A DNA stretch of 64,000 nt from Psychromarinibacter halotolerans (GTDB lineage: Bacteria; Pseudomonadota; Alphaproteobacteria; Rhodobacterales; Rhodobacteraceae), in contig NZ_JARGYD010000006.1 in the NCBI RefSeq assembly GCF_029168315.1, forward strand, positions 186,001-250,000. The letters are read 5' to 3'. Made by a program: the position numbers and the translations under genes. The notes under the pieces were generated by a model. The model had not been told where the DNA came from. It did no database searches and saw only the letters and a list, made by a program, of their open reading frames with translations. Within the stretch, counting starts at the first letter, position 1. Every line of letters starts with the position of its first letter. Below are positions 32,730 to 40,997 of this stretch, in pieces.

Positions 32730-33050
32730 TCACAAAGGCGGCGCGATCACCACGTCGAGATCGGGCATGCCGTCTTCCACCATGATCTGACAGGACAGGC
32801 GCGAGGTGTCCTTTCGGACGAAGGAGATGTCGAGCATCGCGTCCTCCATGTCGTCCATCTCGGGCAGGGCGTCCGCCACGCCGGGCGTCTCGATGTAGAC
32901 ATGGCAGGTGGCGCAAGAGGCGCAACCGCCGCAGATCGCCTGAATGTCGTCGAACCCGTGCTGTCGCAAAGTCTCCATCAGGCTCAGGCCCGGGGCCGCG
33001 TCGATGGTGCGGGTGCTGTTGTCGTGTGCGGTGACGGTGATCTGGGGCAT
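32730..33050 (-). CDS. [2Fe-2S] ferredoxin (adrenodoxin/putidaredoxin type)
   Basis: 106-residue electron carrier. The cluster motif C-x5-C-x2-C is in ICGGCASCATCHVYIE, with the fourth ligand in LSCQIMV. An extra cysteine sits inside the loop. Such ferredoxins feed monooxygenases or reductases. The closest candidate partners are the molybdoenzyme upstream and the FAD oxidoreductase further right. It is convergent with the tctDE unit and has its own AT-rich promoter region. Confidence 0.92.
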   Translation of the reverse strand: MPQITVTAHDNSTRTIDAAPGLSLMETLRQHGFDDIQAICGGCASCATCHVYIETPGVADALPEMDDMEDAMLDISFVRKDTSRLSCQIMVEDGMPDLDVVIAPPL

Positions 33051-33147
33051 CAGGCGGTCGCTTCCGTGTTAAATGTCGTGTTGGGGGCGGGCTGGTAACG
33101 CGCCACGCATAGCAACGGGCACCCTCAAGGAAATTGCCGAAATGCGT

Positions 33148-33160
33148 TATAATGACAATA
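33148..33160. promoter_or_regulatory. Copy of the TATATTGACAATA-type element upstream of the ferredoxin gene
   Basis: TATAATGACAATA matches the element near sseA and dppA at 12 of 13 bases. It lies 98-110 bp before the ferredoxin start, in an AT-rich 145-bp gap in otherwise G+C-rich DNA. Confidence 0.4.
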
Positions 33161-33195
33161 ACCAAAATTCTCAAATAAGCGGAAAGCAGTAAAAG

Positions 33196-35502
33196 CTATG
33201 TGCTTCTGCTGAGGAACTGGGCAAATGCCTCGTCCGCGCCTGCGGCATCCTCGTCCGTGGGTTCGACCTGCACCAGACAGGTGTTCGCCGCGCATCCTTG
33301 GCCGAATGCGGAAGAGGGCAGATCCGCCGTCAGCACGTTCGGGTTGCCGGCGACCTCGGTGCCGTCTTTAGCGTCGGGCGAGAACCACGCCCCGGTCGGC
33401 AAGACCGCAACCCCGCGCGACACACGCGCATCCAGCCGCGCCACCGCCAGACAGGCGCCGCGCGCCGTGCTGAGGCGGACGCGCGTGCCCTCGGCGATAC
33501 CGCGCCGCGCCGCGTCGTCTGGGTGCAGCCGCAGGACCTCGCGCCCTTCGCGTTTGTGCTGGCGGCTGGCCGGGCCGTCCGGCAGCTGGCTGTGCAGCCG
33601 CCCCTCGGGCTGGTTCGACAGCAGGTGCAGCCGCTCGCCGGCCTCTGGCGCGCCTAGCCATTCCGAGGGCGGGAACCACTGCGGATGCGGCCCGCAGTCT
33701 GCGTGACCCAGCCCGGCCAGCTGCTCGCTTCCCAGAACGATGCGACCGCTTTCGGTGTTCAAAGGATGCAGGTCGGGCGCGGCGCGATAGTCGGCAAGGT
33801 AGGTATAGTTGCGTTTCGTCGGCACCAGCGCATGGCCGTTGGCCCAGAAGGTGTCGAAATCGACCATCTCGAAGCCCTCTTGTTCGTGGGCGGCGGACCG
33901 GCTTTTTTCGTACAACGCGCGCAGCCAGCCCATTTCGTCGCGGTTCTCGGTAAACGCCTCGGCAACGCCAAGACGTTCTGCAAGGCCTGCGTAGATGTCG
34001 AAGTCGGACCGCGCCTGTCCGACCGGCGCGATGGCCCGCTTCATGGCGGCGTAGCGGTTGGTGCGCTGGTTTGCGGCGATGTCGTTGCGCTCGACCGAGG
34101 TGGCGACCGGAAGAACGATGTCGGCCCGCTGGGCGGTGGCGGTCCAGACCGGATCTTGGACGATGATCGTTTCGGGCCGGGCCCATGCGGACTGGAGGCG
34201 GTTCAGATCCTGATGGTGGTGGAACGGGTTGCCCCCCGCCCAATAGACCAGCCGGGCATCGGGATAGTGCCGGGTCTTGCCTTCGTAGGTATACGCCGCG
34301 CCGGGGTTCAGCAGCATGTCCGCGATCCGCGCGACCGGAATGAAGCTGCCGGTCGGGTTTTTGCCCTTCGACATGCCGGGCGAGCGGCCCAAACCGATGG
34401 GCGCGCCAGAGCCGCCACTGGACCCGTAGCCATAGGCGACGCCGCCGCCGGGCAGCCCGATCTGGCCGGTGACGGCGGCAAGGCCCAAAGCGGCCCAGAA
34501 CGGCTGTTCACCGTGCTGGGCGCGCTGCAGGCTCCAGCTGACGGTGACCATGCTGCGCGTCTTGGGCAGCCGGGTGGCAAGAGACCTGATCTTTTCCGCA
34601 TCAAGCCCGGTAATGCCGGACGCCCATTCGGCGGATCTTGGCGTGCCGTCCGGGTCGCCGGCAAGGTAGGCCAGAAACCTGTCAGCGCCGCTGCAATGCG
34701 ACTTCAGGAAGGCTCGATCCTCGTCCCCGGCGGCGACGATCTCATGGGCCAAAGCCAGCATCAGCGCGGTGTCGGTGTTCGGCCGGATCGGCCACCAGTC
34801 ACAGGGCACCCAATCGGGAAGATCGCTGCGCTGGGGCGACACCAGAACGATCTTCGTGCCCTTGGCGACAAGCGCGCGCAGCGTGCCTTCAAGCATGTGC
34901 TCGGACAGGCCCCCGGCTTCGGTCTGTGCTGTCCTCGGGGACAGGCTGCCGAACACCACAAGGGTTTCGGTGTGCGCGACCACGGTATCCATCGTGCTGG
35001 ACCGGGCATAGCAGGCTTCGTCGCTGCCCAGCGTGTGGCGCAGGATCACCGGGCCGGCGGCCATGCTGTAGGTGTCGACGTGATCGGTATAGCCGCCGAC
35101 AAGGTTCAGCATCCGTTTCATCAGGGTCGCCGCGTGGTGGAAACGCCCCGAACTGGTCCAGCCATAAGAACCGGCAAAGATCGAACTGTTGCCGTGGGTG
35201 TCGATCACGCGGCGGATCTCGCCAGACACGAGGTCTAGCGCCTCGTCCCACGGCACTTGGACGAAAGTGTCGCTGCCCCGGCGGCTTCCATCGCTGCGCT
35301 CGCGGTCTGCCAGCCAGCCGCGCCGGATCATGGGCGCGGGGATGCGGCGGCGCGGGTTGGCCCATTCCGCGACCGAATGGATCAGCGGCGACGGTGACGG
35401 GTCCTTCTCGAAGGGTTCGGCGCCGACGATGCGGCCATCTTCGACAATCAGATAATAGGCGCCCCAGTGGCTGGCGTGGGGGATGCGTTTCACGTCGGTC
35501 AC
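33196..35502 (-). CDS. Molybdopterin S/N-oxide reductase, BisC/DMSO-reductase type III
   Basis: 768 residues of the Mo-bisPGD family related to biotin sulfoxide, TMAO and DMSO reductases. YGWTSSG near residue 113-119 contains the probable Mo ligand Ser117. Other family segments are YWAGGNPFHHHQDLNR, QDPVWTATAQRADIVLP, and the C-terminal SNQPEGRLHSQLPDG and LPTGAWFSP. There is no N-terminal 4Fe-4S motif and no Tat signal, so it should act in the cytoplasm like BisC. The start is GTG 35502 with GGAG upstream. With a C-S lyase and sulfurtransferase in the same run of genes, an S-oxide substrate is likely (inference). Confidence 0.9.
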   Translation of the reverse strand: MTDVKRIPHASHWGAYYLIVEDGRIVGAEPFEKDPSPSPLIHSVAEWANPRRRIPAPMIRRGWLADRERSDGSRRGSDTFVQVPWDEALDLVSGEIRRVIDTHGNSSIFAGSYGWTSSGRFHHAATLMKRMLNLVGGYTDHVDTYSMAAGPVILRHTLGSDEACYARSSTMDTVVAHTETLVVFGSLSPRTAQTEAGGLSEHMLEGTLRALVAKGTKIVLVSPQRSDLPDWVPCDWWPIRPNTDTALMLALAHEIVAAGDEDRAFLKSHCSGADRFLAYLAGDPDGTPRSAEWASGITGLDAEKIRSLATRLPKTRSMVTVSWSLQRAQHGEQPFWAALGLAAVTGQIGLPGGGVAYGYGSSGGSGAPIGLGRSPGMSKGKNPTGSFIPVARIADMLLNPGAAYTYEGKTRHYPDARLVYWAGGNPFHHHQDLNRLQSAWARPETIIVQDPVWTATAQRADIVLPVATSVERNDIAANQRTNRYAAMKRAIAPVGQARSDFDIYAGLAERLGVAEAFTENRDEMGWLRALYEKSRSAAHEQEGFEMVDFDTFWANGHALVPTKRNYTYLADYRAAPDLHPLNTESGRIVLGSEQLAGLGHADCGPHPQWFPPSEWLGAPEAGERLHLLSNQPEGRLHSQLPDGPASRQHKREGREVLRLHPDDAARRGIAEGTRVRLSTARGACLAVARLDARVSRGVAVLPTGAWFSPDAKDGTEVAGNPNVLTADLPSSAFGQGCAANTCLVQVEPTDEDAAGADEAFAQFLSRST

Positions 35503-35565
35503 GCGGGGCTCCGTGCGTAGGGGGCAGGTGGACGGGCAGGCGCGCGGGCGCGCCTGCCAGAGGCG

Positions 35566-36030
35566 TCAGTACAGCGTCGCCTGAAGGTTTTCCCCGGTCT
35601 GCGGGTTCTTGTCCGCCAACCGCTTCATGTCGGGAATCTCGGCAAGGTCCAGCTTGGTCACGTCGGGGCAGTCGACCTCGACAAGGTTGCCGCCGGGATC
35701 GCGCAGGTACATCTGGACGCCGCCGTCGGGCAGTTCGTACATGCAGTTGTCGAAGGCCTCAAAGTCGAGATACCCGGCTTCTTTCGCCTTCTTGTAGACG
35801 GCGGTGAAGTCATCGACATCGACGGCGAAGTGCTGGCGCACGGGGACGTTCTCGTTCGGGACCTGGAAGATGTGCAGCTGCTGCTTCTCGCCCATGCGCA
35901 GGTACTGGCACGGAATGCCGAAGTTGTAGGTCGGAAGCTTCTCGAGGCCGAACACCTCCATGTAGAATTTCACGCTCGCTTCGATGTCCGTCGTGCTGAC
36001 GGCAAGATGGTTGAAACGAATGGCCTTCAT
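35566..36030 (-). CDS. VOC-superfamily protein (glyoxalase/extradiol dioxygenase fold)
   Basis: 154 residues, two beta-alpha-beta-beta-beta modules. Metal-ligand candidates are His8 (RFNHLAV), His in RQHFAVDVDD, and Glu in GNLVEVDCPD. The DPGGNLVE signature is typical of VOC enzymes. The reaction cannot be told; options are lyase, isomerase or dioxygenase. AAGGAG precedes ATG 36030; the longer upstream frame runs antisense-like through iclR and is rejected. Confidence 0.88.
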   Translation of the reverse strand: MKAIRFNHLAVSTTDIEASVKFYMEVFGLEKLPTYNFGIPCQYLRMGEKQQLHIFQVPNENVPVRQHFAVDVDDFTAVYKKAKEAGYLDFEAFDNCMYELPDGGVQMYLRDPGGNLVEVDCPDVTKLDLAEIPDMKRLADKNPQTGENLQATLY

Positions 36031-36068
36031 TGTGGTCTCCTTGGTGTGAAGCCTGTCGGCGGGCTGGA

Positions 36069-36890
36069 TCAGCCGCCCTTTTGCGGCGGTGCCGCAAGCT
36101 CGCGCGCGGCCGCGGCCAGCCGGTCGGCCAAGCGGTCGCGATCGGTCGTCTCGTAGGTGTCGCGCGGCATGATCACCACGAGACTGCCCTTGATGTCGCC
36201 GTCTGCGTTGAACACCGGGGCCGCGATGCCCCAGCTGTTCGGGTTCGCCTCGCCGATGGTGGTGAGCGTGGGGGATTTGCGGATCATGAGAAGGGCGCGC
36301 GAAAACTCTTTCCACGTCTCGCCAAGCCCATAGTTGCGGATGTCCGCATGGTGGTTGCCGTACAGCTTCAGCAGACGCGAGCGCGGCAGATGCGCAAGGA
36401 TCACCTTCGCCGCCGAACCGGCATACAGCTTCATCGAACGGCCACGTTCGAAGCTGATCTCCAGATCCTGCGGTTTCTTGACCTGCAGCACCGAGATTGC
36501 CGTGTCGCCGTGCAGGTTGATCAGCGAGGCGACCGCCGCAGGAACCATCGCGACAAGCTCTTCGGCCTTCTCGCGCGCCCGAGAGATCAGCGGGTCGGTG
36601 TGGCGGATCATCAGATCCAGTTCGATGATCTTCGGCCCAAGCCCGTATTCCGCGCCCGACAGCGGTGCGAGATACCCGAACGACGTCAGCGCCGCGATAT
36701 AGCGATACGCCGTCGACTGGGTCAGCCCCATCTCGTTGGCGATCTGTTCGGCGGTCCACGTCGGATGCTCGGGCGAGAACAACTCGACCACCGAAAGCAT
36801 GCGGACAAGGCTGGATTCGCTCTCGCCGCGTGCCACGGTGCGACCGCGCTTGGCGGTGTCCCCGGTCTTGGTGTCCTGATCCTGCGTCAT
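36069..36890 (-). CDS. IclR-family transcriptional regulator of the organosulfur island
   Basis: 273 residues: disordered charged N-terminus, winged-helix domain about 28-90 (TAEQIANEMGLTQSTAYRYI), then the IclR effector domain (about 110-260; YAGSAAKVILAHLPR, NSWGIAAPVFNADGDIKGSLVVI). It lies in the middle of the minus-strand cluster, between metC and the VOC gene, so it is probably the local regulator. The repeated 13-bp element at 33.1, 39.2 and 40.8 kb is its best operator candidate. Confidence 0.9.
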   Translation of the reverse strand: MTQDQDTKTGDTAKRGRTVARGESESSLVRMLSVVELFSPEHPTWTAEQIANEMGLTQSTAYRYIAALTSFGYLAPLSGAEYGLGPKIIELDLMIRHTDPLISRAREKAEELVAMVPAAVASLINLHGDTAISVLQVKKPQDLEISFERGRSMKLYAGSAAKVILAHLPRSRLLKLYGNHHADIRNYGLGETWKEFSRALLMIRKSPTLTTIGEANPNSWGIAAPVFNADGDIKGSLVVIMPRDTYETTDRDRLADRLAAAARELAAPPQKGG

Positions 36891-36943
36891 ATGAAAAACC
36901 TCCTCCCCGTTCGAAAATCCCTGCGTACCATCCTGACGGTGTG

Positions 36944-38212
36944 TCAGCGCCCTTCGGGCTGATCAACCTGTCCGTGCGATGCGCCGGTGTCGAGACCCGT
37001 CGATGCGAAGGTTTTTGCAACTAAGTTCAACGCTTGCTCAATATCACCGCGCAGGTCGTCGGTGTCCTCCAGCCCGATGTTGAACCGCATTCGGGCGAAA
37101 ACGCCGCCACCGGGCATCGGGTTGCCGTGGACGTCGCCGCAGGGCAGCACAAGGCTTTCGTATCCGCCCCACGACGCACCAAGGCCGAACAGGCGCAGGG
37201 CGTTGATGAAGCATCTGGATTGCTCCCACCCCCAGCCTTCGAAATCGACGGAGAACAGCCCCGATGCGCCGTCGAAGTTGGCGCGCCAATAGTCGTGCCC
37301 GGGCGCGTCCGGCAGGGCCGGATGCCGGACCGTCATGGGTTCGGGCCGGGTTTGCAGCCATTCGGCAAGGGCCAGTGCGCTTGCCCCGTGCTCGCGCAGT
37401 CGCACCGCAAGGGTGCGCAGCCCTTTCAGGGCCGAATAGCTTTCGTCCCCGGACAGGCAGGCGCCGCAGGTGACGTGATGCGCCTCGAACATGTCGGCAA
37501 CCTCGGCGTTGACGGTAACCGAGCCGCCCAGCAGGTCGCTATGGCCGCTGACGTACTTCGTCAGGGCTTGGATCGACAGGTCGACGCCGTGTTCCAGAGG
37601 GCGGAACAGCAGCGGCGTGGCCCATGTGTTGTCCAGCGCGACACGACACCCGGCGGCGCGGGCCGCCTTCGTGATGGCATCGACGTCGCAGACCTCGAAC
37701 GAGTTCGAGCCGGGCGACTCGATAAGCACCAGCGCAACCGAAGCGTCAATGCGGGGAAAGGTGTCCTCGGGGTCCATCGGGTCGAAGAACGTCACCGTCA
37801 TTCCCGACTGCGCCGCAAGCTCGGTCGCTGCGCGCTTCGACGGGTAATAGCAGTTCTTCGCCAACAGGAATGTCTTGCCCGGCTCGGCAAAAGCGGCCAG
37901 CGCGTGGTAGACGGCGGAAAGCCCGGATGGGAAAAGAAAACAACGACTTCCGCCTTCAAGTTCACACATTGCATCTTCGAATGCGTGGCTTGTCGGAGTC
38001 CCGTGACGCCCATAGTAGACGCCGCGCACTCCGGCTTTCTTCTGCGCCTGCTGTTCCATCCAGTGGTCGGCGTCGCGGAAGACGATGGTGGACGCGCGGT
38101 AGACCGGCGGATTGACCGCGCCGCTTTGCTTGGCAGGGTCGCGGCCAGCGGACAGCAGAGAGGTTTTGCGCGCAACGGTTTGGTCGGCGGGGGTGTCTGT
38201 CTTGCCGGTCAT
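36944..38212 (-). CDS. metC: PLP-dependent C-S beta-lyase, MetC/Cys-Met metabolism family
   Basis: 422 residues, aspartate aminotransferase fold. It should cleave cystathionine-like or cysteine S-conjugates to a thiol, pyruvate and ammonia. The PLP lysine is Lys219 (QALTKYVSGHSDLLGG). Also seen are YGRHGTPTSHAFE, FLFPSGLSA, SPGSNSFEVCD, DNTWATPLLFRPLEHG, and the C-terminal RFNIGLEDTDDLRGDIEQAL. ATG 38212 overlaps the sulfurtransferase stop by 4 bases. The family is firm; whether cystathionine is the true substrate is open. Confidence 0.88.
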   Translation of the reverse strand: MTGKTDTPADQTVARKTSLLSAGRDPAKQSGAVNPPVYRASTIVFRDADHWMEQQAQKKAGVRGVYYGRHGTPTSHAFEDAMCELEGGSRCFLFPSGLSAVYHALAAFAEPGKTFLLAKNCYYPSKRAATELAAQSGMTVTFFDPMDPEDTFPRIDASVALVLIESPGSNSFEVCDVDAITKAARAAGCRVALDNTWATPLLFRPLEHGVDLSIQALTKYVSGHSDLLGGSVTVNAEVADMFEAHHVTCGACLSGDESYSALKGLRTLAVRLREHGASALALAEWLQTRPEPMTVRHPALPDAPGHDYWRANFDGASGLFSVDFEGWGWEQSRCFINALRLFGLGASWGGYESLVLPCGDVHGNPMPGGGVFARMRFNIGLEDTDDLRGDIEQALNLVAKTFASTGLDTGASHGQVDQPEGR

Positions 38213-39099
38213 GTCTTCGCGGCCTCCGGGTTCTGGTGGCCGCTGGGTGTGTCGGCGTCGGTCAGGTGTTCGGTGCGGTCCGAGCGGCCCCATTCGGCCC
38301 AGCTTCCATCGTAGACGGTGACGTCGGTCCGTCCGGCGACCCGCGCGGCGAGGGCGATGATCGCGGCCGCGATGCCCGAACCGCAGGTCGTGATGATGGG
38401 TCTATCGTCCAGCGCGGGCGCCAGAAGCGCCGTCAGGTCCTCCGTCGGGCGCAGGCTGCCCTCGGGCGTCAGCAGCGATCCGGCTGGCACGCTTTTGCTG
38501 CCGCGAATGTGCCCCTTGCGTTGGGTCCAGTTGTCGCCATCCGCGCCAGAGAACCGGCTGGAAGGGCGGGCGTCCAGAATTTGCGCGTGGCCGGTTTCAG
38601 CGGCCTTTAGCACATGGTCGAGAGTGGCGATGCGGGCTTGGTCAGTTGCACGGAAATCACCGGGGGGCAGGTCCGGGGGGCCGCTTTCCACCGGGTGTCC
38701 GGCGGCGACCCATGCCTCTAGCCCGCCATCAAGGACCTTCACGCTTCGGTGGCCGTAGTGTTCCAGCGTCCACCAGACCCGGGGCGCCGACCGCAGCCGG
38801 ATCCTGTCGTAGACGATCAAGGTTTTATCGGCCGCCAGACCGGCGCTGCGGGCGAAGGCTTCGAACGCGGCGGCGTCGGGAAGCATGTGGGGCAGGTCGG
38901 TATCGGCGCGAGAGGCTGCCTCGATATCGAAGAACGCGGCGCCCGGCAGGTGGCTTTCACGATAGCTGTCCAGTGCGTTCCCCGGTTCGGACGCGGCGAA
39001 GTATGTCGCGTCGACGAACTGCGCGCGTCCCGCTTGATGAAGCGCACGGGCGTCTTCGACCGAAATCAGCGGGTCGGGAGCGAGGGTGTCGACAGGCAT
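38209..39099 (-). CDS. sseA: 3-Mercaptopyruvate/thiosulfate sulfurtransferase (double rhodanese)
   Basis: 296 residues with two rhodanese domains. The active-site Cys239 is in TTCGSGIAA; the CGSG loop matches mercaptopyruvate rather than thiosulfate sulfurtransferases. The first domain keeps the structural motif around HLPGAAFFDIE, and RKGHIRGSKSVP is in the second. GGAAGGA precedes ATG 39099; a longer frame reading from beyond 41 kb is spurious. It would accept sulfane sulfur released by the downstream lyase. Confidence 0.92.
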   Translation of the reverse strand: MPVDTLAPDPLISVEDARALHQAGRAQFVDATYFAASEPGNALDSYRESHLPGAAFFDIEAASRADTDLPHMLPDAAAFEAFARSAGLAADKTLIVYDRIRLRSAPRVWWTLEHYGHRSVKVLDGGLEAWVAAGHPVESGPPDLPPGDFRATDQARIATLDHVLKAAETGHAQILDARPSSRFSGADGDNWTQRKGHIRGSKSVPAGSLLTPEGSLRPTEDLTALLAPALDDRPIITTCGSGIAAAIIALAARVAGRTDVTVYDGSWAEWGRSDRTEHLTDADTPSGHQNPEAAKT

Positions 39100-39209
39100 C
39101 GGGTCCTTCCTGTGGGTCCGGCACGATGCGGCGGGCGGTGCCCAGCATCGACGACCCGGTTCTGACTGCCGGGCGTGTTGGTCTGCGTTTTTCTTGGAGT
39201 TCAGATTTG

Positions 39210-39236
39210 CGGGAATAATACGTATTGTCAATATAC
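39210..39236. promoter_or_regulatory. Recurrent AT-rich element in the sseA / FAD-oxidoreductase divergent promoter
   Basis: The core TATTGTCAATATA (39223-39235) is the exact reverse complement of 40845-40857 before dppA. Over 27 bp (39210-39236 against the reverse complement of 40844-40870) 21 bases agree, including a flanking CGGGAA. It lies 111 bp before sseA and 86 bp before the FAD gene. Confidence 0.5.
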
Positions 39237-39321
39237 AAAAATTCCGTAACTTTTTGCCAACTCGTTTATCGCGGTGTGCCTGGGCTTTCCTGACATGACC
39301 GCCGCTCTTGCTGGAGAAAAC

Positions 39322-40710
39322 ATGCAGAAAATCAATGAGCAAAGCGTCATCGTTATCGGCGCCGGTGTGGGGGGACTCGCGTCGGCCAAGGCTTTGTCGA
39401 CCATGTTCGGGAAGGTCCTGATCATCGACCGCGACACGATGCCGGACGGCGCCGAACCCCGTGTCGGCGTCCCGCAAAGCCGTCAGGTTCACGTTCTTTT
39501 GGGCGGCGGATTGCGGGCGCTGAACACGCTGGTGCCGGGTTTCGAGGACAAGCTTGTCGCGGCCGGTGCGAACCGGGCCCGGGTGGGGTCGGAGATCCGG
39601 GTCGAGGTGCCGGGCTTGCCGGTCCTGCCGGAGCGTCCGTTCGAATTTCACTCGATGTGCATGACGCGGCCCCTGCTGGAAAGCGTGCTGCGGCGCGAGG
39701 TTCTTGCGACGCCCAACGTCGAGTTGTTGGAGCAGGCGAACGTCATGGAACTGCTGGCCTCTGAGGATGGCAGCCGGGTCGTTGCGGTGAAGGTCCTGCG
39801 CCGCAGCGGCGAGGAAGAGGTGCACAAGGCCGATTTCTTCGTCGACGCGGCGTCTCGGGCGGATCTGACGCCCAAGCTGCTGGACAAGCTGGATATGCCC
39901 CGGCCTGTAGACACCGAAATCGGGATCGACCTGAACTATTCGACGGCGGTGTTCGATATCCCTGCCGAGGCTACGGGCCCTTGGAAGGCTGTCATTCACC
40001 GGCCCGACCCGGCGGATGGGCGCGCGGGCTTCCTGTTCCCGATCGAGAACGGCAAATGGCACGTCAATCTCAACAGTGTCCACGGGGACGGGGCCGGGCG
40101 CACGCCCGAGGAATTTCTGGAATTCGCCTACAGCCTGCGCACGCACACGATCTATGACGCGCTGAAAGCGGGCACGATCGACGGCAAGATCAACAAGTTC
40201 ATCCTGAAGGCCAGTTCTCGCCGCCGGTACGAGGATCTGGACCGCTTCCCGGGACGTCTGATCGTGATCGGGGATGCCATCTGCCGGTACAACCCGGCTT
40301 ATGGTCAGGGCATGAGCGTGGCGTCGCAAGAGGCGGCAGCCCTGCGCGAAGTGTTTGCCGAACGGCTTGCCCTGGATAACCCGCTGGACGGCATCGCACC
40401 GGACTATTTCCAGCGCATGGCAACGATCCTGGGTGCCCCGTGGAGCGTCGCCGAGTCGGATTTCGTCTATCCCGAGACCCGTGGCGAACGGTCGCCCGAC
40501 GTGATGGAGCGGATGCGGGTCAACAAGACGCTGCTTCGGCTGGCCTATGACGATCCAAAGATGCACCACCTGTGGGCCGAGGTCACAAACCTGATCAAAC
40601 CGGCGACGACGCTGCTTGAAGATCCGTGGCGCGAGATCCTTTCGCAGGATGCGCCGCCGCTGCCGCCCGAGGCAGAGGCCCTTGTGCCCCGACGCCGCGC
40701 GGCAGAGTAG
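39322..40710 (+). CDS. FAD-dependent oxidoreductase/monooxygenase
   Basis: 462 residues. The dinucleotide fold is at the N-terminus, Gly13-x-Gly15-x-x-Gly18 (VIVIGAGVGGLASA), and the second FAD motif is GDAICRYNPAYGQGMS at about 315. This is the p-hydroxybenzoate-hydroxylase/geranylgeranyl-reductase fold, with SRADLTPKLL in the middle as in related hydroxylases. Start ATG 39322 has GGAG 5 bases upstream; two upstream starts in frame lack ribosome sites. It could oxygenate the substrate imported by the Dpp-type system that follows. Confidence 0.85.
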   Translation: MQKINEQSVIVIGAGVGGLASAKALSTMFGKVLIIDRDTMPDGAEPRVGVPQSRQVHVLLGGGLRALNTLVPGFEDKLVAAGANRARVGSEIRVEVPGLPVLPERPFEFHSMCMTRPLLESVLRREVLATPNVELLEQANVMELLASEDGSRVVAVKVLRRSGEEEVHKADFFVDAASRADLTPKLLDKLDMPRPVDTEIGIDLNYSTAVFDIPAEATGPWKAVIHRPDPADGRAGFLFPIENGKWHVNLNSVHGDGAGRTPEEFLEFAYSLRTHTIYDALKAGTIDGKINKFILKASSRRRYEDLDRFPGRLIVIGDAICRYNPAYGQGMSVASQEAAALREVFAERLALDNPLDGIAPDYFQRMATILGAPWSVAESDFVYPETRGERSPDVMERMRVNKTLLRLAYDDPKMHHLWAEVTNLIKPATTLLEDPWREILSQDAPPLPPEAEALVPRRRAAE

Positions 40711-40843
40711 GAGAGCGACGCGGGGACTCGGCGATCCTGCCCGCTGCCGGTCGGGATCGCGTTTGCCGCTTTTTTGTACATGGACGGTAGGACAGGCACC
40801 GGAAACGCCCTGTTTGAGGCCACAACGGCCCTCGCTGGAAATC

Positions 40844-40885
40844 ATATATTGACAATAAATGTATTTCCCGAATGCTGGGAAATAC
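40844..40885. promoter_or_regulatory. Recurrent element plus 9-bp inverted repeat upstream of dppA
   Basis: TATATTGACAATA (40845-40857) is followed at once by the perfect inverted repeat GTATTTCCC (40861-40869) and GGGAAATAC (40877-40885) with a 7-base centre. Together they occupy the middle of the 287-bp gap before dppA, which otherwise contains no gene. TTGACA could also be a -35 box, but no -10 box lies at the right distance. Confidence 0.55.
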
Positions 40886-40997
40886 GAAAAAAACGGAAGT
40901 AAATTTTGGCCGGCGCGCGGGGTGCATCCCGCCTCGTGCGGGGCCGCGAGCCGAAAACGTAATGGCTCGTTATCCCAACAGAAAGGTAAGACGTCCG

